This document shows, piece after piece, positions 41,825-50,500 of a DNA stretch of 64,000 bases; within the stretch, counting starts at the first letter, position 1; every line of letters begins with the position of its first letter. The stretch covers positions 124,001 through 188,000 of the forward strand of contig CAWKDW010000004.1 in the NCBI GenBank assembly GCA_963848475.1, read 5' to 3'. Below the pieces are notes generated by a model, which did not search any database, was not told the DNA's origin, and saw only the letters and a list, made by a program, of their open reading frames with translations. This DNA comes from Solirubrobacter sp963848475 (lineage in GTDB: Bacteria; Actinomycetota; Thermoleophilia; Solirubrobacterales; Solirubrobacteraceae). Position numbers and translations under genes: made by a program.

Positions 41825-42886
41825 TCAGTCGATCTTGACGGTGAGTCCCTTCGAGCCGACGGGCGGGAGCTCCGCCTCCCAGGCGAACCCGCCGACGCCG
41901 TGCGGCTCCCAGACCTCGGTGAACTTCGTGCGGTAGTTGAAGCGCAGCCGCGGGCGGTCCTGGGTCACGATCGTGCGCGCGATCGCCTCGGGGTTCGGGT
42001 GCCGGGTGGCGGTGCCGTCGGAGGAGATCAGGTGCAGCGGCGCGCTCACGCGGCGCAGCAGGTCGAGGTTGATGTTCGCGCGGCTGCCGTGGTGGGGGAG
42101 CTTGAAGGCGTCGAGCGCCAGGCGGTCCTCACCGGGCTCGAGCAGGCGCTCGACCGAGCCGCGGACGATCTCCGGGAAGGCGTCGGCGCAGAGCAGCGCG
42201 CGGTGGCCTTCGAACTCGGCGAGCACGACGATGCTGCTGCCGTTGGGCTCGGCGGTGTCCTGCTTGAACTTCTTGGCCGCGAGCGCTTCGACGCTGGGTG
42301 TGCCGAGCGATTCGAGCTCCGGCGGCAGCGGGTCGGGCTCGGCCGGTTCGACCGCGGGGTCGAGCCCGTGCTCGCGCACGAGCGGCTCCCAGATCGGTCG
42401 CAGCTTGGCCAGCTGCGGCTCATACGGGGAGAGCACGGTCAGCTGCAGCCCGCCGTCGAGCTGCTTGACGGGCAGCGGTCCGTCGTCGCCGACGACGACG
42501 GCCTGCTCGCCGAACGCGTGGTTCCAGTGGTGGCCCCCGTCGACGATCAGCGTGGTCAGGCGCTCGCCCTCGACCGGGCCCATCGGCTCGACGGTGCTCG
42601 GGAGATGCCGGAAGCCGTTGAACCAGATGTCCCCGAACGTGACCCCGAGCGCGGTGTCCTCCAGCAGCGGGATCACGCCCCCGATGTGGTCCTTGTCGAT
42701 GTGGCTGACGATCAGCAGCTCGAAGTGGCGGTCGTCCGGATCGAGCGCCGCGATCCGCGTCTGCAGCGCCTCCCAGGTCTGCGGCGTGCCGGCGTCGATC
42801 AGCGCGCGGCGCGGACGGGCGGCGTCACCGTACTCGAGCCAGAGGGCATCGCCCTGGCGCGCGGGAAGCATCTCGATCTCGAACAT
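41825..42886 (-). CDS. ComEC-type metallo-beta-lactamase-fold hydrolase
   Basis: This 353-residue soluble protein has the MBL-fold metal motif VSHIDKDHIGGVIP, then GSSIVVLAEFEGHRALLCAD and KLPHHGSRANIN, the arrangement found in the MBL domain of the DNA-uptake protein ComEC and related stand-alone proteins. A nuclease or phosphodiesterase activity is plausible. It lacks membrane segments, so it is not ComEC itself. It lies 9 bases after the adaptor-like gene and is in the same operon as a caspase-like protease, a gene association that points to an effector role. Confidence 0.85.
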   Translation of the reverse strand: MFEIEMLPARQGDALWLEYGDAARPRRALIDAGTPQTWEALQTRIAALDPDDRHFELLIVSHIDKDHIGGVIPLLEDTALGVTFGDIWFNGFRHLPSTVEPMGPVEGERLTTLIVDGGHHWNHAFGEQAVVVGDDGPLPVKQLDGGLQLTVLSPYEPQLAKLRPIWEPLVREHGLDPAVEPAEPDPLPPELESLGTPSVEALAAKKFKQDTAEPNGSSIVVLAEFEGHRALLCADAFPEIVRGSVERLLEPGEDRLALDAFKLPHHGSRANINLDLLRRVSAPLHLISSDGTATRHPNPEAIARTIVTQDRPRLRFNYRTKFTEVWEPHGVGGFAWEAELPPVGSKGLTVKID

Positions 42887-42895
42887 GGCTCCTCC

Positions 42896-43885
42896 TCAGG
42901 GGAATCGCTGCCATCCGTCGACTCCTCCAACTGGCGTGGTCCCCGGGTACGCGACGACCACCTGGGCGAAATCCGCACGCGTCGCGAGGTCCAGGACGCG
43001 TGCCACGCGCTCGTCGTCCGGCCACAGCGGCCGCAGCCGCGTCGCCAGCAGCGACAGGCCATCGGCGAACATCGGCGTTCCCCGCTCCAGCGCCTCGCGC
43101 AGCCAGCGCTCCGCCTCCTCGGCTCGCCCGGCGCGGGCCGCCAGCTCGGCGGCGATCACGGCCCCGTCGGGCAGCGCGGGGGTCTGGGCGGCGAACGCGT
43201 GGATCTCGTCGAGCCGCCCCAGGCGCAGCAGCGCGTACGCGCCCAGCGCCGCGCCGACCGGATCGGTCAGCGCGTCGCGCGCGTTCTCGACGGCGTGCGC
43301 CGCCTGGCGCAGGTGACCCGTCGCCACGTAGCGAGCGATCGACGGCGTGACGCCCTCCCCGGTCGGGAGCGCCGTCGCGCGGACCTCGCCCCCGCCGGTG
43401 ACGACGCGCACCTGGCACGCCTGCCCCGGCAGGACCGGCAGCATGCAGGTGTACGGGACGCGGCCCTCGATCGCGACCTGCAGCGCGATCAGGCTCTCGC
43501 GCCCGTCGGAAGGCGACGTGAACGACAGGTCGTCGCCGAGCTGCCCGTCGACCGGCGCGCCGTCGTCGGCCCAGACCAGCCGCGCGAACCACTCCGGCGG
43601 CCGCGCGCCGGGGAGGTCGGCGGCGAGCGCGGCCGCGAACGGCTCGGTCGCCGCGCGCGGTCCCAGCTCGACCTCGACCGTCTCGCCCTCGACGACCTCG
43701 ACGGGCTGCTGATCGACGCCGCCGGTCGGCAGCACCACGGACGCGAGATAGAGGCCCGGCTCGAGCCGGATCGGCTCGCCCGGCTGCGCCTGCGTGATGT
43801 GGCGCAGGAAGCGGTCGCGCACCTCGACGACCGGCCCGACCTCGGCGGGAACGGCCGGGACGCTGAAGCGGGCGGCTCCGCTCAC
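42896..43885 (-). CDS. Beta-sandwich plus helical-repeat protein in the caspase operon
   Basis: This 329-residue protein has no recognised family. The N-terminal 90 residues are beta-rich (EPIRLEPGLYLASVVLPTGG, VVEGETVEVELGP). A middle domain follows, and the C-terminal 120 residues form TPR-like helices (VGAALGAYALLRLGRLDEIH, AAELAARAGRAEEAERWLRE). GTG 43885 overlaps the caspase stop (GTGA) and the stop is 9 bases before the MBL gene, so it is translated between them. An adaptor or substrate role linking the protease and the MBL protein is inferred. Confidence 0.78.
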   Translation of the reverse strand: MSGAARFSVPAVPAEVGPVVEVRDRFLRHITQAQPGEPIRLEPGLYLASVVLPTGGVDQQPVEVVEGETVEVELGPRAATEPFAAALAADLPGARPPEWFARLVWADDGAPVDGQLGDDLSFTSPSDGRESLIALQVAIEGRVPYTCMLPVLPGQACQVRVVTGGGEVRATALPTGEGVTPSIARYVATGHLRQAAHAVENARDALTDPVGAALGAYALLRLGRLDEIHAFAAQTPALPDGAVIAAELAARAGRAEEAERWLREALERGTPMFADGLSLLATRLRPLWPDDERVARVLDLATRADFAQVVVAYPGTTPVGGVDGWQRFP

Positions 43886-45031
43886 GACACCGACACCACG
43901 ACCGGCGTCGGGCTCGGCGGCTGCAGGAACAGCGCCTTCTGCTTGGCGACGTAGGGAGGCCCGGAGCCCGGCGGGTCGATCACGACATCGACGGTGTACA
44001 GCCCCGCCGGCACGGTCTTCACGAGCGGCTCCTGCAGCGGCGAGCGCTCGACGATCGTGTCGCCGTCGCCGTCGTTGAGGCGCGCGAAGCAGAACGGCGC
44101 CGCCTCGGCGGGCTCGACGCTCAAGGAGACCTCGAGCTCCGGCCCCGCCGCGAGCCGGTGCAGCACCACGTGGCCGAGCGTGCCGCCCGCGGTCGCGACC
44201 TGCTCCTCGTCGTGCTGGCCGGCGAGTTCCATCACGCGATCGCGCAGCGGCCCGACGAGCGAGGTGTCGGTGACGACCCACTGGCCCGCGCGGTCGGGGC
44301 TGGAGGCGAGACCGTCGAGGCACTCGATCAGCGCCTGCGAGAACAGCGTGCCCATCCCGGGCGTTCCCAGCGCGAGCGTCCCGGGCGCGGCGCTGGTGTA
44401 GATCGGCGCGACGCTCGGCGGCGCCTCCGCCGGCTCGTCGAGCCCGACACCGCCGCGCAGCGCCTGCAGCTGGCGCGCGACCTCGGGCCGCACGGAACAG
44501 GCATCGACGAAGAAGAACTGCTGCTGGGCGACCGTCGGCTCCGGCGAGCCCGCGGCGGATGCTCGGGACGTCGAGCGAGTTCGCGAGGATCGGCCGGTTC
44601 GGGTCTGCGAAGTCCTCCAGCAGGACGAACCCGCCCTCGTCCTTGGCCAGCATCACCCCGTGGCCCGCGGCGTAGACGATCGCGACGTCCTCGGCGCGCT
44701 CCGAGCAGTCGCGCTTGAAGGCGAACAGGGCGTCCTCGACGTTGGCGCGCGTCGGCAACGGCACGTCCGGAAGATCGGGGAACTGCGCCCTCTCGTCGGC
44801 GGAGGGGGCGAGCAGGAGCCGGACGGTCGCCAGCGGCGCGCTCGGCGGGCTGTAGCGCTCGGCGAGCCAGCGCGCGAACGCCCACGCGCTCGCCGCCGCC
44901 GAGCGCAGCGGCTGCAGGCCGAACGTCTCGCCCTGCGTTCCGTCGACCAGGTGCTCGTAGGCGCTGACGCCGAGGACCAGCGCGTGCGTGCGCGGGCCGG
45001 TGACCTCGCGGTTGGTCCAGGGCTCCGTCAC
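43882..45031 (-). CDS. Caspase-like (C14) cysteine protease (one frame change)
   Basis: The N-terminal domain is a caspase/metacaspase fold: THALVLGVSAYEHL opens it, YAAGHGVMLA gives the catalytic His (H124) and FFFVDACSVRP the catalytic Cys (C178, numbering after joining frames). The C-terminal part after about residue 285 is a beta-sandwich (LEVSLSVEPAEAAPFCFARL, TVPAGLYTVDVVIDP). The frame changes near 44556 at a GGG run between SIRRG and SPEPTVAQQQ; both catalytic residues are intact. It is about 383 residues. It is coupled to the adaptor-like gene and, through it, to the MBL gene. A regulated-death or defence role is inferred from family habit. Confidence 0.83.
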
Positions 45032-45062
45032 AGCCTGACGCTAGTCGGGTCCTAGATGGCGG

Positions 45063-45837
45063 TCAAGCCGCGAGTGAGAGGCCCGGTGCACCGGCACTCG
45101 CCGCGGCCACCAGCGCGCGCAGCAGCGGTGCGTGTTCGGACCGGTGCGTGAGCAGCTCGGCGTGCCACTGGACGCCGAGGCAGAAGTGCGCGGCCGGGTC
45201 GAACACGGCCTCGACGGTGCCGTCCGGTGCGTGCGCGCAGACCTGAAGGCGGTTGCCGACGCGGTCGACGGCCTGGTGGTGAAAGCTGTTGACTTCGAGC
45301 CGGCGGCGGCCGGTGAGCCGGTGCAGCGGCGAGTTGGTCGTGACGTTGACGGCGTGCGCGGGCTCGAAGGGCTCGTGCGTCTGGCGGTGCTCGAGCTGGG
45401 TGTCGGTCGGGCAGGTGCTGGTGCAGCGTGCCGCCGCGGGCGACGTTGAGCGCCTGCATCCCGCGGCAGATGGCGAGCAGCGGGAGATCGCGCGCGGTCG
45501 CGGCGGCCAGCAGGGCGAGCTCGTACTCGTCGCCGGCGCGGTCGACGTCGGGCCCGAGCCGCGGGTGCGGCGCCTGCGCCGTAGCGTCGCTGGATCGAGG
45601 TCCGGGCCGCCGCTGAAGAGCAGGCCGTCGAGGCGGTCGAGCAACGCACCGGCGTCGTCGACGAAGCCGTGCGCGGGGAGGACGACGGCGATCGCTCCCG
45701 CCTCCTGCACCGCCTGCGTGTAGCTCAGCCGCAGCGACAACCGCGCGGGGTTGCGATCGCGTTCGCGACGTCCGGGCGCCGGCGCCCACGACGGGCGCGG
45801 GCTCGGGCCGTAGCTCGTGCGTGACGACGCCGATCAA
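45063..45837 (-). CDS. Class I glutamine amidotransferase-like peptidase C26 / PuuD-type (three frame changes)
   Basis: Pieces in three frames join into a gamma-glutamyl hydrolase-like protein: PLIGVVTHELRPEP, SYTQAVQEAGAIAVVLPA, LDGLLFSGGPDLDP, LLAICRGMQALNVARGGTL (nucleophile Cys in the ICRGMQ elbow) and SFHHQAVDRVG with VQWHAEL (catalytic His and Glu). The frame changes near 45790, 45600 and 45425. The start is unresolved; TTG 45837 or a frame-shifted ATG 45875 are candidates. PuuD-type enzymes hydrolyse gamma-glutamyl bonds. It ends 31 bases before the caspase gene, so it could belong to that operon. Confidence 0.68.
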
Positions 45838-46023
45838 CGGCGGGTGCTGGGGGCGGGCTGGGCTGATGTCAGCATGATGCGCGGGAGCCGCTCCGTGATA
45901 CATCGTGGCGCCTGGTGTTCCGCGGTACCGGTTCGCGCCGGGTGTGGGTGGGGATGACCCTACGTGTGTCCGCGTGCAGGCTCGCTGGTCACCGGACGCC
46001 GTTCGCCGCAGACTGTCGGGACG

Positions 46024-46581
46024 ATGATCCGCGTCGCCATACATGACCGCCACCCCGCCGTACGAGCCGGACTTGAGGCCCTGCTGCACGGGCAGCCCGG
46101 CCTTGACGCCGGTGGGCTGCGCCGGCCAGCGGCGCGAACTGCTCGCGCTGCTGTATCGGAGCGACCCCGACGTCCTGCTGCTCGACGACCCCGCGCTCGT
46201 CCGGATGGTCAAGACCGAGGCGCCGCGCACGCGCGTGATCCTCTACGTGGCCGACCCGTCGCCCGAGACCTTCCTGGCCGCCGCGATCGCCGGTGCCGAC
46301 GGCGTGGTGGACAAGTCCGCCGCTGCGCGCGAGCTGCTGCTTGCGCTGCGCGGCGAGCGCATGCTGCCGACCGTCGCTGCGCGGCAGCAGGCCCGCGCCG
46401 CCGCGCGGCTCGATCCGCGCGACCGGCCGATCTTCGCCATGCGCCTCGCCGGCACGAGCCCGCGCGAGATCGCGAGCGTCGTCGGGATGACGGTCGCCGC
46501 GCTCAACGCCCGCGTGCAGGCGATCGTCGCGCAGCTGGCGGCGCCGCGCGCGGCTCCGGCGTTCGCGGACGCGAGCACTGA
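46024..46581 (+). CDS. Degenerate NarL-type response regulator (one or two frame changes)
   Basis: The first 25 residues (MIRVAIHDRHPAVRAGLEAL) and, after a frame change near 46110, RSDPDVLLLDDPALVRMV, TRVILYVADPSPETF and GADGVVDKSAAARELL follow the receiver fold. The acidic pair is weakened (HD for DD), the xMPxMDG stretch is missing and the conserved Lys is kept in DKS. A LuxR-like helix-turn-helix follows (AGTSPREIASVVGMTVAALN). The end is uncertain: TGA 46579-46581 requires a second frame change, otherwise the frame runs into the AsnC gene. Confidence 0.6.
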   Translation: MIRVAIHDRHPAVRAGLEALLHGQPGLDAGGLRRPAARTARAAVSERPRRPAARRPRARPDGQDRGAAHARDPLRGRPVARDLPGRRDRRCRRRGGQVRRCARAAACAARRAHAADRRCAAAGPRRRAARSARPADLRHAPRRHEPARDRERRRDDGRRAQRPRAGDRRAAGGAARGSGVRGREH

Positions 46582-46588
46582 CGGACGT

Positions 46589-47041
46589 TCACAGCGGCAG
46601 GCGCCCGCCGGCCTTGATCGTCTTCATCGTGAACTGCGACGTCATCCGGGCAAGGCCGGGGAGGTCGGCGAAGGTGTTGATCAGGAAGCGCTCGTAGGCC
46701 TCGGCGTCGGCGACCGCGACACGGATCAGGTAGTCGGGGTCGCCGAACATCCGGTGCGCCTCGATCACCTCTTCGAGCGGGGCCAGCGCCGCCTCGAAGG
46801 CCTCGATCGTCTCGCGGTTGCGCAGCATCAGCGTCGTGTGGACGGTCACCTGATAGTCGCGGCCGACGGCCTTGGGCTCGATCACGGCGTGGTAGCCGCT
46901 GATCGCCCCGCTGGTCTCGAGCTGGCGGACGCGGCGCAGCGTTGCCGACGGGCTGAGACGGACGCGCTCGGACAGTTCCACGTTCGAGAGCCGCCCGTCG
47001 TCCTGTAGGTGGGACAAGATTGCGCGATCGACGGCATCCAT
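46589..47041 (-). CDS. Lrp/AsnC-family transcriptional regulator
   Basis: The 150-residue protein has the Lrp winged helix (MDAVDRAILSHLQDDGRLSN, LSPSATLRRVRQLETSGAI) and the RAM domain (VTVHTTLMLRNRETIEAFE, HRMFGDPDYLIRVAVADAEA). ATG 47041 was preferred over upstream starts because it gives the standard family N-terminus. It lies divergent from azlC-azlD. Lrp proteins often control branched-chain amino acid export by AzlCD, so that is its probable target. Confidence 0.9.
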   Translation of the reverse strand: MDAVDRAILSHLQDDGRLSNVELSERVRLSPSATLRRVRQLETSGAISGYHAVIEPKAVGRDYQVTVHTTLMLRNRETIEAFEAALAPLEEVIEAHRMFGDPDYLIRVAVADAEAYERFLINTFADLPGLARMTSQFTMKTIKAGGRLPL

Positions 47042-47121
47042 CGCAGGAAATGCTAATGCATGCGTCCTAGGCGCCGCAGATGGCAAGGAAATGACGCGCG
47101 CTCCGCTCTAGTCTGCGAAGC

Positions 47122-47838
47122 ATGCGCCCGATCGTCCGCGATGCACTCGGAATCGGCGCCGCGACGGGCGCGTACGGGCTCTCGTTCGGGGCGCTGGCGT
47201 CCGCCGCCGGCCTGTCGGTGCCGCAGGCGTGCGCGCTCTCGCTGCTGATGTTCACGGGCGCGTCGCAGTTCGCGTTCATCGGCCTGATCGGCGGCGGCGT
47301 CGCGGCGGCCATGGCGACCGCCCTGCTGCTCGGCGGGCGCAACGCGCTCTACGGACTGCGGCTCGCGCCCTACCTGCGGCCGCGCTGGCTCGCCGCGCAG
47401 TTCGTGATCGACGAGAGCGCCGCGATGGCCGTGCGCGACACGCCCGCCGAAACGCGGCTCGGGTTCTGGTCGACGGGTCTCGCCGTCTTCGTCTGCTGGA
47501 ACGCCGCGACGCTGCTCGGGGCGCTCGGGCGGCCAGCTGCTCTCAGACCCGCGCGCGCTGGGCCTCGACGCCGCGGCTCCGGCCGCCTTCCTCGCGCTGC
47601 TCGCGCCGCGCCTGCGGGAACGGGAGCTGCAGCGGGTCGCGGGCGTCGCCGCGGTCGCCGCGCTGATCTCGGTGCCGTTCGTGCCGGCCGGAACGCCGGT
47701 GCTGGTGGCCGCTGTGGTCGACGATGGCGGCCGTGCTGGCGCCGCGCGGGACGCCGGGCGAGGCGGCGCGGGGCGAGGCGGCGCCGCGCCCTCTCCGCGG
47801 CACACGGCGCCGCGGCGCCCGCCCAGGGCGGTGCGTAG
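47122..47838 (+). CDS. azlC: AzlC-type branched-chain amino acid exporter large subunit (frame changes)
   Basis: The N-terminal 135 residues are intact: GIGAATGAYGLSFGALASAA, LLMFTGASQFAFIGLIGGG and LGGRNALYGLRLAPYLRP are AzlC hallmarks. The frame changes near 47529 (continuing GQLLSDPRALGLDAAAPAAF and LISVPFVPAGTPVLVAAV) and again near 47728 (MAAVLAPRG). The stop is therefore approximate. With AzlD it exports branched-chain amino acids or their analogues. The divergent Lrp/AsnC gene is the likely regulator. Confidence 0.8.
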   Translation: MRPIVRDALGIGAATGAYGLSFGALASAAGLSVPQACALSLLMFTGASQFAFIGLIGGGVAAAMATALLLGGRNALYGLRLAPYLRPRWLAAQFVIDESAAMAVRDTPAETRLGFWSTGLAVFVCWNAATLLGALGRPAALRPARAGPRRRGSGRLPRAARAAPAGTGAAAGRGRRRGRRADLGAVRAGRNAGAGGRCGRRWRPCWRRAGRRARRRGARRRRALSAAHGAAAPAQGGA

Positions 47839-47841
47839 CCC

Positions 47842-48129
47842 GTGTGGACGCCGATCCTCGTCGCCGCCGCGGGCTGCTACGCGCTCAAGCTCGCGGGCCT
47901 CTCGGTGCCGCAGCGCGTGCTCGACGGCGTGCGCGTCCAGCGCGTCGCCGCGCTGCTGCCGGTCGCGCTGCTCGCCGCGCTGATCAGCACGCAGACGTTC
48001 GGCGAGGGCCTGGACGCCCGCGCCGCCGGCCTCGCCGCGGCCGTCGTGGCGCTCCTGCTCCGCGCCCCGTTTCTCGTCGTCGTCGCCGCGGCCGCGGCGA
48101 CGACCGCGCTGCTCCGGCTGCTCGTATGA
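47842..48129 (+). CDS. azlD: AzlD-family small subunit of amino acid exporter
   Basis: This 95-residue membrane protein has four hydrophobic helices and the AzlD pattern (WTPILVAAAGCYALKLAGLS, VAALLPVALLAALISTQTF). It follows azlC directly and completes the exporter. GTG 47842 is the start. Confidence 0.85.
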   Translation: MWTPILVAAAGCYALKLAGLSVPQRVLDGVRVQRVAALLPVALLAALISTQTFGEGLDARAAGLAAAVVALLLRAPFLVVVAAAAATTALLRLLV

Positions 48130-48174
48130 CGGGGGTGGTGCGGAAAATGCCCCGCACCGCGAGACAAATCCGCG

Positions 48175-48960
48175 TCACCCCGAGGCGTTGGCGATGAAGG
48201 TGGCTACCTCGGACAGGTAGCGGTCCCGGTTCGCGCGTTCGTCGTGGATGCTGTGCCCTGCGCCGGCGAGCCGCACGACCTCGACCTCCGGGTGCGTCAT
48301 GCGCAGCCGCTCCTCGTGACGCGAAGCGAACGCGGCGCCGAGCGCGTCGTCCGCGGCCAACACCCGCATGGGCACCGAGACCGCTGCGGAGGTGTCGGTC
48401 GCGGACAGCAGCGTGCCGTCGATCACGGTGTCGAGCACCGTCGGATCGACGTGCAGCAGCGCGTAGGCGCGCGCGGCGAGCGCCTCCTCGGTCACCACCT
48501 CGCCGACCCGCCGCGACGGATCGGGGGCGAACGGCTCCTCCGCGAGCCGCGCTGCGGCCTCCGCTTCGGAGATGCCGGCGGCCTGCCACTCCGGCACGAT
48601 CGCGCGCAGGTGGCGGAAGTGCGGGACGCCGCCGTTGAGCCTGTGCTGGTCCGGCTCGCCCATGTACAGCGGCGGGTCCTCGAGGAACGCGCCGAGCACG
48701 AGCTCCGGCACGAGTTGCGCCGCCCACCAGGCGGCGACGCCGCCGAGCGAATGCCCGACGACCACGGCAGGCCCCGCCGCCCGCAGCGCGGCGACCGCGT
48801 CCGCGGCGTAGTCCGCCATCACGTACGCGCCCGGCGTCCGCTCGGCCGCGCCGTGGCCGCGGAAGTCCGGACGCACCACTTCGTGGCCGGCGATGGTCGA
48901 AGGCAGCCAGTCGTACGTCGCGCGGCTGCCCGCGACGCCGTGCAGGAAGAGGACCGTCAT
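48175..48960 (-). CDS. Alpha/beta-hydrolase
   Basis: This 261-residue cytoplasmic hydrolase has LFLHGVAGSRATYDWL (oxyanion loop), the nucleophile elbow VVGHSLGGVAAWWA, an acid Asp in VLAADDALGAAF and the catalytic His in RLAGAGHSIHDERA. The substrate is unknown. The ATG overlaps the stop of the upstream methyltransferase gene by 4 bases, so the two are an operon. Confidence 0.9.
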   Translation of the reverse strand: MTVLFLHGVAGSRATYDWLPSTIAGHEVVRPDFRGHGAAERTPGAYVMADYAADAVAALRAAGPAVVVGHSLGGVAAWWAAQLVPELVLGAFLEDPPLYMGEPDQHRLNGGVPHFRHLRAIVPEWQAAGISEAEAAARLAEEPFAPDPSRRVGEVVTEEALAARAYALLHVDPTVLDTVIDGTLLSATDTSAAVSVPMRVLAADDALGAAFASRHEERLRMTHPEVEVVRLAGAGHSIHDERANRDRYLSEVATFIANASG

Positions 48961-49754
48961 GCGGGTCGCCCGGCGAGCAGGGTGTACTGGAGCGGCAGCG
49001 GCTCGCCGGAGACCCGCAGCCGGAAGCGACCGTCGGGCTCGGCGTCGAGCATGCCGCGCTCGTCGCGCGAGAGTTCGAGCTGCTCGTGCAGCGCCTCGAT
49101 CCGCAGCCCGGAGCCGATCGCGGCGGTCACGACCTCGCCCAGCGAATGTGCGTATTCGACCGTTGCGGTCGCCTCGACATCGGCCGAAGGGTCGGCGTAG
49201 GAGCCCGGCTCGTCGAAGCGCCGCGGCCCGTCGAACGCGTACGGGAAATCGAGCTTCAGCGGGTCGGTCGAATCGATCATCACAAACAGCGGGTGCAACT
49301 CCACGAGCACGAACCGCCCTCCGGGTCGCAGCGCGCGGAACGCGCCTGCCATCCACGCGTCGAGATCGGCGATCCAGCCGAGCACACCGATCGCGGAATA
49401 GACCATGTCGAAGCGCCCGTCGAGCGTCGACGGGAGCGCCGCCGCATCGGCCTCGACCAGCTCCAGCGAGACCCCGCAGCGGTCCGCGAGGTGACCGGCC
49501 GCGGCCAGCGATTCGGGCGAGAAGTCGACGCAGGTCACGTGGGCCCCGCGGCGTGCGAGCGAGATCGAGTCGAAGGCGATGTGCGACTGCAGATGCAGCA
49601 GATCGAGGCCCGCGACGTCGCCCACCGCCGCCGATTCCGCGCCCCCGAGCGCGTCCGCGCCGGCGACCAGGGCCGCCGAGTCGTAGTACGAATCCTGGCC
49701 GTGAACGCGCGCCAGTGCGTCCCAGTGGGCGCGGTTGGTGCTGAAATCGTCCAC
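48957..49754 (-). CDS. SAM-dependent methyltransferase (class I)
   Basis: The 265-residue protein has a Rossmann SAM fold. LDLLHLQSHIAFDSISLARR takes the motif I place (usual form LxLxxxxG), followed by VTCVDFSPESLAAAGHLADR, DMVYSAIGVLGWIADLDAWM and LRPGGRFVLVELHPLF. It resembles the UbiE/Methyltransf_11-25 group acting on small molecules. GTG 49754 is the chosen start; TTG 49781 would overlap the divergent gene. The substrate is unknown. Confidence 0.86.
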   Translation of the reverse strand: MDDFSTNRAHWDALARVHGQDSYYDSAALVAGADALGGAESAAVGDVAGLDLLHLQSHIAFDSISLARRGAHVTCVDFSPESLAAAGHLADRCGVSLELVEADAAALPSTLDGRFDMVYSAIGVLGWIADLDAWMAGAFRALRPGGRFVLVELHPLFVMIDSTDPLKLDFPYAFDGPRRFDEPGSYADPSADVEATATVEYAHSLGEVVTAAIGSGLRIEALHEQLELSRDERGMLDAEPDGRFRLRVSGEPLPLQYTLLAGRPA

Positions 49755-49780
49755 TCCCGCAACATACCCATGTCGCCACA

Positions 49781-50500
49781 ATGGGAGCCATGCGCCACGT
49801 CGTACTCGTATTGGCGGCGCTGTTGGTCGTCGTCGCCGTGGCCGTCGCGCAGGACCCGGTCGAGCCGCCCGACCCCGCGCCCACCCCGCCGACCGCGACC
49901 GCGACGCCGGAGCTCATCCCGGCTCCCGACGCGGCGGTCGACCAGAGCATCCCGCCCGACTTCGACGCGGTCGTCTGGCACGACTCCAAGGCCCTCGGCA
50001 AGCCCGCGCTCAAGGGGCGGCTGAAGGATGGCGTCCAGCTGCCCGAGCTGGGCGAGGACTTCTTCACCTGGGACCCGATCTACAACCGGATCCCGAACCG
50101 CGAGTGGCGGCGCTGGGGCACCGATCGCCTCGTCCGCACGGTCCTATCGGTGCTGCACGCCTATCGGACCGAGCGCGATGACGCGCAGCGCGTCGGGGTC
50201 ATGGACCTGTCACGCGAGCGCGGCGGCAAGTTCGGGCGCAACTACGGCGGGCTCGGGCACGCCTCGCACCAGAACGGCCTCGACGTCGACATCCTCTACC
50301 CGCGCAAGGACGGGACGGAGGCGCGTGCGACCAAGCCCTCGCTCGTCGATCGCAAGCTCGCGCAGGACCTCGTCGACCGCTTCGTCGCCGCGGGCGCGGT
50401 CAAGGTCTTCGTCGGCCCGCATCTGAACCTCAAGGGCCCGAGGAACATCGTCGTGCCGCTGATCTACCACGACGACCACCTGCACGTCCGGATCCGCTAG
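49781..50500 (+). CDS. Secreted LAS-type murein endopeptidase (MepA-like)
   Basis: A signal peptide (HVVLVLAALLVVVAVAVA) and a Pro/Thr-rich linker precede a LAS-family zinc peptidase domain. GHASHQNGLDVDILY gives His and Asp ligands and YHDDHLHVRIR the catalytic and third metal ligand, as in penicillin-insensitive murein endopeptidases. It should cleave peptidoglycan crosslinks outside the membrane. It is 239 residues; ATG 49790 is an alternative start. The 3' end overlaps the convergent glycosyltransferase gene. Confidence 0.88.
   Translation: MGAMRHVVLVLAALLVVVAVAVAQDPVEPPDPAPTPPTATATPELIPAPDAAVDQSIPPDFDAVVWHDSKALGKPALKGRLKDGVQLPELGEDFFTWDPIYNRIPNREWRRWGTDRLVRTVLSVLHAYRTERDDAQRVGVMDLSRERGGKFGRNYGGLGHASHQNGLDVDILYPRKDGTEARATKPSLVDRKLAQDLVDRFVAAGAVKVFVGPHLNLKGPRNIVVPLIYHDDHLHVRIR

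Noticed and set aside
41813..43954. Plus-strand open frame of 713 codons antisense to the MBL and adaptor genes
   Set aside because: Low-complexity Arg/Asp/Val/Leu/Gly composition and no start signal. The minus-strand genes carry the recognisable motifs.
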